Shown piece after piece: positions 5,663 to 14,666 of a stretch of 25,446 nt of DNA. Each line of letters opens with the position of its first letter. Position 1 is the first letter of the stretch. The stretch is from positions 1 through 25,446 of the forward strand of contig CAZMZP010000104.1 in NCBI GenBank assembly GCA_964570935.1, in the 5' to 3' direction. The DNA comes from JAFGJU01 sp964570935. Its GTDB lineage: Bacteria > Eisenbacteria > RBG-16-71-46 > JAFGJU01. Made by a program: the position numbers and the translations under genes. Below the pieces are notes generated by a model that worked only from the letters and a program-made list of their open reading frames with translations, was not told where the DNA came from and searched no databases.

Positions 5663-7529
5663 TAGACTTGCCGCGTTCATACTCTTCTGTGTTGTCCTGG
5701 CGCTACCGGCGTCGTCGCTCTGCCAGGACGCCTTCAAGCCTCCGTCCGTCTCCTCCATCAAGATAGACGGGAACCGGGTCTTCTCTGACGGAACGCTCAA
5801 GAAAGCGATGAAAACGAAGGAGCGCTCGTATCTTCGACCGTTCAGAAAGAGCGTCTATCGAAAGGACTTCCTCAGCGCGGACATCGAATCCATCCTTGGT
5901 CTTTACAGGCGTCACGGCTACCTCAAGGCGAAGCTAGTGTCCGAACAGGTCGAGAAGTCGGCAAAGGGCAACTCGGTCAGCATCCATCTGGAGTTCTCAG
6001 AGGGTCCGATGGCGATGGTCAGGTCCGTCAGTATAGACGGAGAGGCGGCCATGGACGAAGCGCGGCTGGCCAAGGGCCTTAAGCTCAAACCCGGCGGTCC
6101 GTTCAGCCCCGGCGCGGTTGAGGAGGACAGGCAGTCAATCTTGGAGAAGTACGCCGAGGAGGGGTACTTCTACGCAACCGTGGCCGACAACGCAGTGTTC
6201 GACGGCGACCTTGCGGACGCGCACTACGTGGTGCGCGAGGGAATACAGGCCAGGGCGGGAACGATCTCGATCGAGGGCAACAAGACCGTGGCGCGGCGCC
6301 TCGTCAGGAGGGAGGTCACTGTCAAGCAGGGCGACATCCTGAGACGTTCCCAGCTCGTGAAGACGCAGCAGCGCATTTTCGACAGCGGGCTCTTCTCGGA
6401 CGTGGAGCTCTCGCCCGCGGGAGCGGACAGCGTCGTGTCTGTCGTGGACCTGGTCGTGCGCGTGAAGGAGCGGAAGATGGCGTGGGTGGGCACGGGCATC
6501 GGTTACGGCTCGAGCGACCAGCTCAAGGTGTTCGGCGAGTGGGGCCACAGGAACGTGGGAGGCATGGGCAGGCGGCTTGTCAGTTCCGCCAGCGTCGCGT
6601 TCGGCAGGCGGTGGTTGGCCGAGGGCAAGGCGGTGCTCGACCAGTCCCGGTTGGACGTGGGGTTCGTGGAACCCTGGCTTTTCAGCACCCGTACTGCCGG
6701 GCAGCTGGTGGCCTACCACGAGTACAAGAAAGAGGCCGCGTTCACTCAGGATTTCAACGGAGTCACCTTCACGGCCAGGAGAGACCTTTCGACCTTCTCG
6801 AAAGTCTACCTGAGCTACGACAACAGGTGGGTGAACACCACGGACCCGACGGCGATAAGGGACAAGTACGTCACGAGAAGTCTGTACCTCTCGGGAACGC
6901 GCGACCTCAGGGACGACATCTTCGACCCGGCCAGGGGCTCGTACCAGGAGTCTTCGTGGAAGGTGGCTGGCGGGGCGCTGGGAGGGAACTACAGTTTCCA
7001 GAAACTGTCCTTCTCGTCCAGCTGGTACACTCCGGTGGGAACGACCATCATCGCCACCCGGTTCAAGGTCGGATTTGAGGAGCCGTTCGGTGAGACGTAC
7101 GGCGTGAGCCCTCTCGATAGGATCCCGTTTGAAGAGCGGTTCCGCACGGGGGGCGCTATGAGCGTGCGCGGGTACCTGGAGGACGAGGAAATAGGCCCGA
7201 GAGACGTCTCCGGGAACGTCACGGGAGGGAGGTTTCTTCTCCTGAGCAACGTGGAGGTGAGGTTCCCGATCGTCTGGCGACTTTCCGGCGCGGTGTTCCT
7301 TGACGGAGGCAACGTGTGGACGAACCCTTCGGACATAAAGACCAGTCAGTTCTCCCTGCGGGGCGGCATTGTGGGAGACGCGGACTACAGGTACTCCTAC
7401 GGAGGGGGCTTGAGACTGAGGACTCCCGTCGGGCCCATCAGGGTGGACTACGGCCGGAAGCTGAGACTCTCCGGGTACGACGAGGGCGACAGGGGACAGT
7501 TCCATTTCAGCCTTGGTCAGGCTTTCTGA
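5625..7529 (+). CDS. bamA: Omp85-family outer-membrane assembly protein (BamA/TamA type) with three POTRA domains
   Basis: The product inserts beta-barrel proteins into the outer membrane. I place the start at GTG 5625, with AGGTGG eight bases upstream and a signal peptide following directly. GTG 5613 is possible and adds four residues; either start overlaps rseP. In 5625 numbering, POTRA domains cover about 41-125, 127-205 and 207-285, each with the SIxIxGN-type opening strand. A 16-strand barrel runs from about 286 to 634. It contains the Omp85 signature VRGY (514-517) and ends in phenylalanine, as barrel substrates do. Three POTRAs and about 634 residues resemble TamA more than the five-POTRA BamA of proteobacteria, and tamB follows directly. 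Because rseP precedes it, it could be the general BamA of this organism. No second Omp85 with POTRAs is in the window. Confidence 0.9.
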   Translation: MNPTQQGRSKLSSRLAAFILFCVVLALPASSLCQDAFKPPSVSSIKIDGNRVFSDGTLKKAMKTKERSYLRPFRKSVYRKDFLSADIESILGLYRRHGYLKAKLVSEQVEKSAKGNSVSIHLEFSEGPMAMVRSVSIDGEAAMDEARLAKGLKLKPGGPFSPGAVEEDRQSILEKYAEEGYFYATVADNAVFDGDLADAHYVVREGIQARAGTISIEGNKTVARRLVRREVTVKQGDILRRSQLVKTQQRIFDSGLFSDVELSPAGADSVVSVVDLVVRVKERKMAWVGTGIGYGSSDQLKVFGEWGHRNVGGMGRRLVSSASVAFGRRWLAEGKAVLDQSRLDVGFVEPWLFSTRTAGQLVAYHEYKKEAAFTQDFNGVTFTARRDLSTFSKVYLSYDNRWVNTTDPTAIRDKYVTRSLYLSGTRDLRDDIFDPARGSYQESSWKVAGGALGGNYSFQKLSFSSSWYTPVGTTIIATRFKVGFEEPFGETYGVSPLDRIPFEERFRTGGAMSVRGYLEDEEIGPRDVSGNVTGGRFLLLSNVEVRFPIVWRLSGAVFLDGGNVWTNPSDIKTSQFSLRGGIVGDADYRYSYGGGLRLRTPVGPIRVDYGRKLRLSGYDEGDRGQFHFSLGQAF

Positions 7530-7544
7530 GGTCTCGCAGAAGAC

Positions 7545-10500
7545 ATGATTCGCAGAGGTATCAGGATAGCGGTCATCGCTCTCGCGCTTCTGGTGGTGCT
7601 GGCGCTGGCGGCCGCCGTGGTCGTCTGGCAGACGCGAAGGCCTGCGCTGGCGGCGAGGCTCGAGGAGCTTGCCCAGAACGCTATCATAGACAACGACTCC
7701 ACCAGGATAGACATAGGAAACGTATCGGGAAACCCGCTGGGGTCTCTCAAGCTGCACGACGTGAGCATCCTCGTCAGGGACGGACAGGTGTGGAGGACTT
7801 TCATGACCGCCCGGTCAGTGAAGGTGGACTTCAGCGTGTCCAAGGTGTCAAGACGCGGGGTGGAGCTGGACGCGGTGGACGTGGAGCGTCCGGTGCTGTC
7901 TCTGGAACGAGGGCAGTCGGGCAGGCACCTGTGGCCGCACTTCAAGAAGAAGGGCGCCCGCGGCGGGCCCGGTTTCACGGTCGCCATAAAGCACTTGAGC
8001 CTGAGGAAGGGACTCTTCAAGGTCGACAGGCGCAAGGACGACCTCCTGTTCTCGGACATCGACCTGGTGACTTCCCTGAAGCGGGACACGAGCGGAGTCA
8101 TCGCGCTGAACGGCATGACAGCGAGCTTCGGCACCCTGCCGTGGGAGTACACAGTCGAGAAGATGCAGGGGGGCCTGTCTTTCAGGGGCAGCAGCGTGGG
8201 GTCTGACAGTCTGTGGGTGGGCACTCCATCTTCGTCCTATTCCGTGCGCGGCCGGTACGCGTTCGGCAAAGAAAAGAAGATAGACCTGGAGGTCTTCGTA
8301 GACAGGCTGTCGCTCGAAGAGATGAGGCGATTCGAAACGCTGTCCTTCCTCCCCGATGAAGGGGAGCTGGCGGGCAGGGTGAGCGTCGCGCGCACGGGCA
8401 AGGGGCCGACGACTGTTGACTGCGGTCTCTCCGGCGCGTACGGCAAGCATCCGATGGAGTCCCTGGAGGTGTCCGCCGAACTGGGTCACAACAGGTGGCA
8501 CAGCGGGTTCAGGCTCCTGTCGGGCGGCGCCGTGCTCGAGGGCTCGTTCAAGGCAGAGCCGGAATCGCTGCAGGAGTGCGCCGTGGATTTCAAGGGGTTC
8601 GACCCGGGCGACTGGCCGGAACTGTTCGGCCAGGAGAAGATTCCGCACGGTTCGCTGGACGGGGCTTTCAGGTTTGCCGGAAAGTCTCTCACCTCGCCGC
8701 GGCGACGGGGAGAGTTCGATGTCATTCTGGACGGCGGCAACTACGCCGGTTTTTCCTTCTTGCACGCCGGCGTGACTGGTGAGTTTGACGGCCAGGGCGG
8801 ACTCGCGTTCCCAGGCATGGAGTTCCAGGGCGCCGGCTACAGCGCCACGGTGACGGGCTCGGTGGCCGCGAGCGGCGCGATGGAGTTCGATTTCGACGGC
8901 CTGGTGAAGAACCTTGCGGAGTTCTCGTGGGTCAGGAACCGGTTCGACCTCTCCGGGAACCTGAGAGTGAACGGGCGGCTCGAGGGCGACCGGGAGAAGC
9001 TCCTGCTGGACGCCGCGCTGTACGGACCGCTGGTTGGCACAACACCCGGGATAGTGAACGGACTGATGACGGCCGGCGCGGTCAAGGGCCAGCTTTGGCC
9101 TGTGCTTGTCCTGGGCACGAGCGCCACATTCACTCCGGGATCCCTGTTCGGTTTCTCAGTCGACTCGCTGGAAGCCAGAGCCGTGCTGCTGCAGGGAGGA
9201 GGGAAGGCGGGCGGGCCGCAGCTGCCCGGCCTGGAGGCGCTCAACGCGCAGGCCGGCAGGCCGGACGACATGCTTATCATGGCCAACATCCATGCGCTGA
9301 GAGGGGATACTTCTCTGGCGGCGGAAGCGTCGCTGCGCGTGAGTGAGGGTGCGACTCAGGCGGACGTGACTGAGCTAGCGGTCTCGGCCGGCGGCACGCG
9401 CTGGACAAGCCCGGGGCCCTTCCGGCTGGACTGGGAACAGGGCAGGCTGCGCGTGTCCGGCCTGAGACTGGCGTCGGAGCAAGGCTCTCTTTCGTTCGAA
9501 GGCTCGCTCGAGCCCGGAGCGAGAAAGGCGGCTGGAAGGCTGGAGGCCGACCTTGCCGAAGTGTCCACGGTGACCGGCAGGTTCGCGCCGGTGAGGGGAA
9601 AACTGGTGGGGCGCCTGGAGGCGGAACGGGAGGCGGGCTCGACGCGCCTTGCGGCGGAGCTCGACTGGAAGGATGCGTCGTTGTCCGGCAGAAAATTCGA
9701 CAGTATTTCGCTTTCTGCCGTTGCAGATGATAAAGAGGTCTACATAAAGGCCCTGAAGCTCACGAAGGGTGAGGGAAAGGTGGACGTCTCGGGCAAGTTC
9801 GTGCTGCCGTCGGGGCTGGCGGGTTTGGCGGACACGCTGTCCGCAAGACACTCGCTGCCGGCCGGGACTTCGGCCGCCCTCGAGCTCGGCATAGAGGACC
9901 TTGAGTTGGGCGAGTTGGCCGATTGGCATCCCTCCCTGGATTCACTCGGGGGCAAGTTCAACGGCTCGGTCCGCGTGGAAGGCGCGCTGGAGGAGCCGCG
10001 AATCAGCGTGGTCGCGGCCGGGACGGACGTTAGGATAAAGGAGTACGAAGTCTCCGGAATCGAGGCCGAGGCTTCACTGGCCGGCGGCGTCTGCACTGTC
10101 TCGCGGCTGGAGCTGGCGGAGAGAAACGCCAAGGGAAGCGTGCAGGGTTCGTTCCCTCTTCATGTCGACCTTTGCAGGGGAAGGGTGAGCATGCCCGACG
10201 GTGCTCTGGACCTCGACGTGCGGCTTTCCGAGAGCGATTTCGCGGTTGCGTCTCTTTTCATAAAGCAGATCGCGTCTTCGTCGGGGCTGATACAGGGCTC
10301 GGTCAAAATGGCCGGGACCGTCAAGGATCCCATCATGGACGGGGCCTTCCGGATAACGAACGCCACTCTCAGACTGGCAGGCCGGGAGGAAGTCTTCGAA
10401 CACTTGGACGCCGAAGTCAGGCTGGACGAGAAGGCAGTGGAGCTGGTCAGGTTCTCCGCGACTCAGGGCGAGGAAGGGCGCCTGGACGGGAGCGGGCGCA

Positions 10501-11486
10501 TACACATCGGGCAGCCCCGGAGGGGAGAGTACAGCTTTGTGGTCAGGGGGAAGAAGATCACTTTCGGCGACCCCGAAGACATGGCCATGAAATTCGACTG
10601 TGACCTGGTGATTTCTTCGGTAGAAGCCGCCGACGGCGGAACGTTACCCATAATTACGGGTAGAATCGATGTGAGGCAGGGCATCATTGCCCGCGAGTTC
10701 ACGAGCGGCGTGAGCGCCGGCGGAGAGTCGAGGTGGCTGTGCGACGTCGAGCTGGAGGTGCCAAACAACCTCTGGCTGAAGAACATAGACGCGGAGATCG
10801 AGCTGGCCGGTTCGCTGACCGCCAGGAAGGACACCGGCGGGATGATCCTGCTGGGAACTCTGAGGATTCTGAGGGGCAAGTACTACGTGTTCGACAACGA
10901 GTTCAGAATTGTGTCGGGCAGTCTCGAGTTCAAGGACGTCGGCCGGATAGACCCCGAGCTCAGCATCGAGGCCCGGACCAGCGCGTCGGGACGCGAGATA
11001 CTGCTTTCGCTGACCGGGAAGCTGAGTGAGCCGAACATCAAGTTTACGTGTGAGGACGAGAACCTCACGCAGGCCGAGGTGCTTCGTCTGCTCACCCTGG
11101 GCAAGTACGTGGAGGCGTCGGGCCAAACGACGGAAACCGGCCTCGTGCCAGGAGTCACGGGCTCGGTCGGCAACTACTTCCTGCGGCAGATCGAGAGACG
11201 GCTTGCCAGGGAGCTGAAGTGGGTTGACTCGATTGAACTTGGTGGTAGTCTGGAAGGCGGAGGTTCGCTCAATGAGCTGAGATGGGGTCTGGGCAAATAC
11301 GTGACGCCGGGGATCTATCTGCGGTACTCCCAGGGGCTGGTCAAGACCTCCGAGAGGGACGTATCGATAGAATACAGACTGAGTGAACTGTTGTTTCTGA
11401 GGGGTGGAGTCATCAGCAAGGACAGACTGACGGGGAAGGACAGGGACGAGTACACGCTGGACTTGCGGCTCAAGTACGAATACTAG
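7545..11486 (+). CDS. tamB: TamB/AsmA-like envelope-spanning translocation and lipid-transport protein
   Basis: This 1313-residue protein has the TamB layout: one N-terminal signal anchor (about residues 6-28), a very long beta-rich periplasmic body likely to form a hydrophobic groove, and the conserved TamB/DUF490 C-terminal domain from about residue 1000. Typical C-terminal features are GTLRILRGKYYVFDNEF near 1110 and LTQAEVLRLLTLG near 1178. The last strands (YRLSELLFLRGG, LDLRLKYEY) look barrel-like. TamB partners an Omp85 protein and is implicated in moving phospholipids, and in assisting some outer-membrane proteins, between the inner and outer membranes. The gene starts 15 nt after bamA, fitting the common Omp85-TamB pair. 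Its length is close to Escherichia coli TamB (1259). The ribosome-binding site is weak, so coupling to bamA is likely. Confidence 0.9.
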   Translation: MIRRGIRIAVIALALLVVLALAAAVVVWQTRRPALAARLEELAQNAIIDNDSTRIDIGNVSGNPLGSLKLHDVSILVRDGQVWRTFMTARSVKVDFSVSKVSRRGVELDAVDVERPVLSLERGQSGRHLWPHFKKKGARGGPGFTVAIKHLSLRKGLFKVDRRKDDLLFSDIDLVTSLKRDTSGVIALNGMTASFGTLPWEYTVEKMQGGLSFRGSSVGSDSLWVGTPSSSYSVRGRYAFGKEKKIDLEVFVDRLSLEEMRRFETLSFLPDEGELAGRVSVARTGKGPTTVDCGLSGAYGKHPMESLEVSAELGHNRWHSGFRLLSGGAVLEGSFKAEPESLQECAVDFKGFDPGDWPELFGQEKIPHGSLDGAFRFAGKSLTSPRRRGEFDVILDGGNYAGFSFLHAGVTGEFDGQGGLAFPGMEFQGAGYSATVTGSVAASGAMEFDFDGLVKNLAEFSWVRNRFDLSGNLRVNGRLEGDREKLLLDAALYGPLVGTTPGIVNGLMTAGAVKGQLWPVLVLGTSATFTPGSLFGFSVDSLEARAVLLQGGGKAGGPQLPGLEALNAQAGRPDDMLIMANIHALRGDTSLAAEASLRVSEGATQADVTELAVSAGGTRWTSPGPFRLDWEQGRLRVSGLRLASEQGSLSFEGSLEPGARKAAGRLEADLAEVSTVTGRFAPVRGKLVGRLEAEREAGSTRLAAELDWKDASLSGRKFDSISLSAVADDKEVYIKALKLTKGEGKVDVSGKFVLPSGLAGLADTLSARHSLPAGTSAALELGIEDLELGELADWHPSLDSLGGKFNGSVRVEGALEEPRISVVAAGTDVRIKEYEVSGIEAEASLAGGVCTVSRLELAERNAKGSVQGSFPLHVDLCRGRVSMPDGALDLDVRLSESDFAVASLFIKQIASSSGLIQGSVKMAGTVKDPIMDGAFRITNATLRLAGREEVFEHLDAEVRLDEKAVELVRFSATQGEEGRLDGSGRIHIGQPRRGEYSFVVRGKKITFGDPEDMAMKFDCDLVISSVEAADGGTLPIITGRIDVRQGIIAREFTSGVSAGGESRWLCDVELEVPNNLWLKNIDAEIELAGSLTARKDTGGMILLGTLRILRGKYYVFDNEFRIVSGSLEFKDVGRIDPELSIEARTSASGREILLSLTGKLSEPNIKFTCEDENLTQAEVLRLLTLGKYVEASGQTTETGLVPGVTGSVGNYFLRQIERRLARELKWVDSIELGGSLEGGGSLNELRWGLGKYVTPGIYLRYSQGLVKTSERDVSIEYRLSELLFLRGGVISKDRLTGKDRDEYTLDLRLKYEY

Positions 11487-11561
11487 CCGCGGCGTCCGTA
11501 CTCGCGCCGTTGTCCCGACGCGTCCGTTATCCGAACCGCGAATGCCCTAAGGAGGAGCGAC

Positions 11562-14500
11562 TTGTTCAGAAGAATACATCGGGTGGGCCTGGCGCTGTTG
11601 CTGGCCGCGCTGGTTCTGGGTCTCTTCGCTGGCCGGCAGGTCGAGGCGCAAACGTTTGGCAAGAACAAGGTCCAGTACACGCAATTCAACTGGCGAGTGG
11701 CGTCGTCCCAGAACTTCGACGTGTACTTCTATGCGGGTGGGGACAGTCTTGCGGAGGTGGTGCTCGAGCTGGCGGAAGAGGCCGCCGTCAAGCTGACCGC
11801 CGACCTCGGCCACAGGCTCCAGAAGAAGATCCCCATAATCGTGTACGGCTCTCAGTACGATTTCCAGCAGACGAACGTAATCACGGAGCTGCTCGAGGAA
11901 GGGGTGGGCGGGTTCACCGAACTGTTCAAGAACCGCGTGGTGATTCCGTTCACAGGATCTTACGAGGACCTGAGGCACGTCGTGGTGCACGAGCTGGTGC
12001 ACGCTTACATGTTCGACATGATGTACGGCGGCGTGTTTGACTCGATTCTGAGCGCGCAGTACCTGTACCAGATACCGCTGTGGTTCACGGAGGGGCTGGC
12101 CGAGTTTGAGTCGCTTGGGTGGGACAGGACGGTGGAGATGGTCGTGAGGGACGCCGCGGTGTCCGGCTACGCCGTGAGCCTGGAGCGGCTGGGGGGAAGC
12201 TACCTGACGTACAAGATGGGACAGTCGGCCATCGGGTTCCTCGTCCAGCGTCACGGCCCCGAGAAGCTTAGGGAGATCCTCAAGAGTCTGAGGGTGAACA
12301 AGAACATCAACCACGCCTTCGAAAGGACCCTCGGGCTGAACATGGAGAAGTTCAGCGAGGCCTGGATGGAGGCGGTCCGGAAAGAATACTGGCCTGAAGT
12401 CGGTGTCCGGGAGGCGCCCGAGAAGTTCGGCCGCCGCATCACAGACCACGAGGTGGACCGCTCGTTCATGAACGTCAGTCCGGCCGTGTCGCCGAAGGGA
12501 GACAAGGTCGCGTACCTCTCGGACAGGTACGGATACATGGACGTGGTTCTGGCCTCGGCCATCGACGGAAAGATCCTTCGCCGGCTCGTGAGGGGCGAGA
12601 AGTCGATGCAGTTCGAGGTGATTCCGCTGTTCAGGTCGTCGGTGACCTGGTCGCCCGACGAGCGGAGACTCGCGTTTGTGGCCAAGAGCGGCAAGGGAGA
12701 CGTGCTTTATCTGATCGACGCCGGCTCAGGTCGGGTGACCAAGAAGTTCAGGCCTAACCTCAACTCGATGTCATTTCCATGCTGGTCCCCGGACGGAAAG
12801 CGGATCGCACTGACGGGCCTCAAGGACGGCATGTCGGACCTGTACGTGCTTGAGCTGGACAGCGGCCAGCTCGAAAGGCTGACCAACGACCGCTTCGACG
12901 ACGTCGAGGCCTCCTGGTCGAGGGACGGGCGATTGATTGCATTCGCCTCCGACAGGCGGGAGCCCTTCTCGCTGGGCGTGGACAGGTCCCAGACCGGTGT
13001 CGGCCTTTACTCAATACATACGATCGACCCGGCGACCCGGGAAATCCGGAAGATCATCGACACGGGCGGAAGCGACAGAAGCCCGTCGTGGTCGCCGGAC
13101 GGCAAAAGCGTCATCTTCTCGTCCAGCCCGGACCGCACAAGCAACCTGTATGTGTTCGCCTTGGGCGATTCCACTGTGATGCAGCTGACAGACGTGCTCG
13201 GAGGAGTGTTCTCCCCGCATTGGTCCGCGGGGGACAGGCTGGCCTTCTTCGTGTTCTCCGAGGCGGGATACGACGTCTACGTGGCGAAGGAACCGCTGGG
13301 GCTCAAGGCCGTCATGGACGACCTGAAGCGGGAAGGACGCGTCAAACCGTACGTGCCACAGCCGGAGAGTCTGCGCGTGGCGGAGACGTTCGGCGGCCCC
13401 GACCTGGAACAGCCGGGCCTGGCCGAGACGAGCCCTGCCGCGGACCGGGACAGCTCGGCAGCCCGATTGGGGTTCCTGCCGGCGGAGGGGCTGGTCCTGC
13501 TGCCGCCGGGAACGGACAGCGTGACCGCGCCGGACACGACGGCGCCGGGAGTCCCCTGGAGCGGCGCGTCGGCACTGGCCAGCGCGAAGCAGTACAGGAT
13601 CAAGTTCTCTCCCGACTGGGTGACCGGGGGTTTCGAGTACAGCTCCGCGTACGGGTTCGGCGGGAGCACGCAGCTATCGCTGAGTGACTTCCTGGGCAAC
13701 CACAGAATATACGTCGCGACGGACTTCTTCTCCTCGCTGGAGGAGACGGACTTCGTCGGAATATACTACTATCTCCCGAGGCGGCTGGACGTCGGAGTCG
13801 GCGCGTTTCACTACAAGAGCTACTATTACTCCAGGACCACGACGCTGGGCGAGGAGTTTTCCGAGGAGAAGTACTTCTCGGACAGAAACTACGGCTTCAT
13901 GCTCCTGGCCAGCTACCCGTTCGGGAAGTTCAACAGGGTCGACTTCGACCTGACTCATCTTTCCGTGGACAGAGAGTTCTTCGACTACGACACCACCTCC
14001 GGGGGCTACGTCGTGCTGGAGTCGACCTCGACCACGACCAGGCGGATGTTCTCGCCCGGCATCACGTTCGTGGGCGACACGGTGCAGTGGGGTATGTTCG
14101 GCCCGGTCTCGGGCTCGAGGTGGGCGCTGTCGTACTCGACGGCCCTCAAGGCGTCGAGAGAGAGCATGAGATTCCAGACTGTCTGGGGCGACTTCAGGAA
14201 GTACTTCCGCGTCGCGCCGGGCTACTCGTTTGCCTTCCGGCTGGTGGGCGCGGCGAGCGAAGGCAGGGACGCGCAGAACTTCTTCGCGGGCGGCGCCTAC
14301 ACTCTGCGCGGATACGACGACTTCGAGTTCGTCGGCACCAGGGTGGTGTTCCTGAACTCCGAGTTCAGGTTCCCGTTCATCGACCGCCTGGGCCTGGTGT
14401 GGCCTCTCCCGATCGGGGTACGCAACGTGGGAGGCGTGCTGTTCGCGGACGTCGGGGCGGCGTGGAGCGATGACGAGACGTTCAGGCCCATGTCCAGGGT

Positions 14501-14663
14501 CGACGGCCTCCACCTCGACAGGCAGTACGGTGGCGCCTCGTTCGGGACGGGCATCAGGACCGGCATCTACTTCATACTGGTGAAGCTGGACTTTGCCTGG
14601 CGGACCGACTTCCAGGAGGTGTCCGGGTATCGCGCGCACGTCTCCTTCGGCGGAGAATTCTGA
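11562..14663 (+). CDS. Three-part outer-membrane protein: HExxH peptidase + TolB-like PD40 propeller + Omp85-type barrel
   Basis: This 1033-residue protein starts at TTG 11562, six bases after a strong AAGGAGG (11549-11555), with a signal peptide ending in VEA. Residues about 30-290 are a gluzincin-type metallopeptidase domain (peptidase MA-like): HELVH (H143, E144, H147) and WFTEGLAEF, where E177 is the likely third zinc ligand. Residues about 295-590 hold six PD40/TolB-like propeller blades with the repeating signature WSPDGKxIxF. A Pro/Ala-rich linker follows to about 675. Residues 676-1033 are an Omp85/surface-antigen barrel with LRGY (915-918) and a terminal phenylalanine, but no POTRA domains. 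I infer a barrel in the outer membrane with the propeller and peptidase attached, in the periplasm or outside. Position next to bamA and tamB suggests a role in outer-membrane assembly or quality control. The substrate is unknown. Confidence 0.85.
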   Translation: MFRRIHRVGLALLLAALVLGLFAGRQVEAQTFGKNKVQYTQFNWRVASSQNFDVYFYAGGDSLAEVVLELAEEAAVKLTADLGHRLQKKIPIIVYGSQYDFQQTNVITELLEEGVGGFTELFKNRVVIPFTGSYEDLRHVVVHELVHAYMFDMMYGGVFDSILSAQYLYQIPLWFTEGLAEFESLGWDRTVEMVVRDAAVSGYAVSLERLGGSYLTYKMGQSAIGFLVQRHGPEKLREILKSLRVNKNINHAFERTLGLNMEKFSEAWMEAVRKEYWPEVGVREAPEKFGRRITDHEVDRSFMNVSPAVSPKGDKVAYLSDRYGYMDVVLASAIDGKILRRLVRGEKSMQFEVIPLFRSSVTWSPDERRLAFVAKSGKGDVLYLIDAGSGRVTKKFRPNLNSMSFPCWSPDGKRIALTGLKDGMSDLYVLELDSGQLERLTNDRFDDVEASWSRDGRLIAFASDRREPFSLGVDRSQTGVGLYSIHTIDPATREIRKIIDTGGSDRSPSWSPDGKSVIFSSSPDRTSNLYVFALGDSTVMQLTDVLGGVFSPHWSAGDRLAFFVFSEAGYDVYVAKEPLGLKAVMDDLKREGRVKPYVPQPESLRVAETFGGPDLEQPGLAETSPAADRDSSAARLGFLPAEGLVLLPPGTDSVTAPDTTAPGVPWSGASALASAKQYRIKFSPDWVTGGFEYSSAYGFGGSTQLSLSDFLGNHRIYVATDFFSSLEETDFVGIYYYLPRRLDVGVGAFHYKSYYYSRTTTLGEEFSEEKYFSDRNYGFMLLASYPFGKFNRVDFDLTHLSVDREFFDYDTTSGGYVVLESTSTTTRRMFSPGITFVGDTVQWGMFGPVSGSRWALSYSTALKASRESMRFQTVWGDFRKYFRVAPGYSFAFRLVGAASEGRDAQNFFAGGAYTLRGYDDFEFVGTRVVFLNSEFRFPFIDRLGLVWPLPIGVRNVGGVLFADVGAAWSDDETFRPMSRVDGLHLDRQYGGASFGTGIRTGIYFILVKLDFAWRTDFQEVSGYRAHVSFGGEF

Positions 14664-14666
14664 TAG

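Noticed and set aside
6135..7757. 540-residue minus-strand open frame
   Set aside because: It lies antisense to bamA and tamB, is rich in Arg/His/Pro/Val as expected from GC-rich shadows, and contains no family motif.
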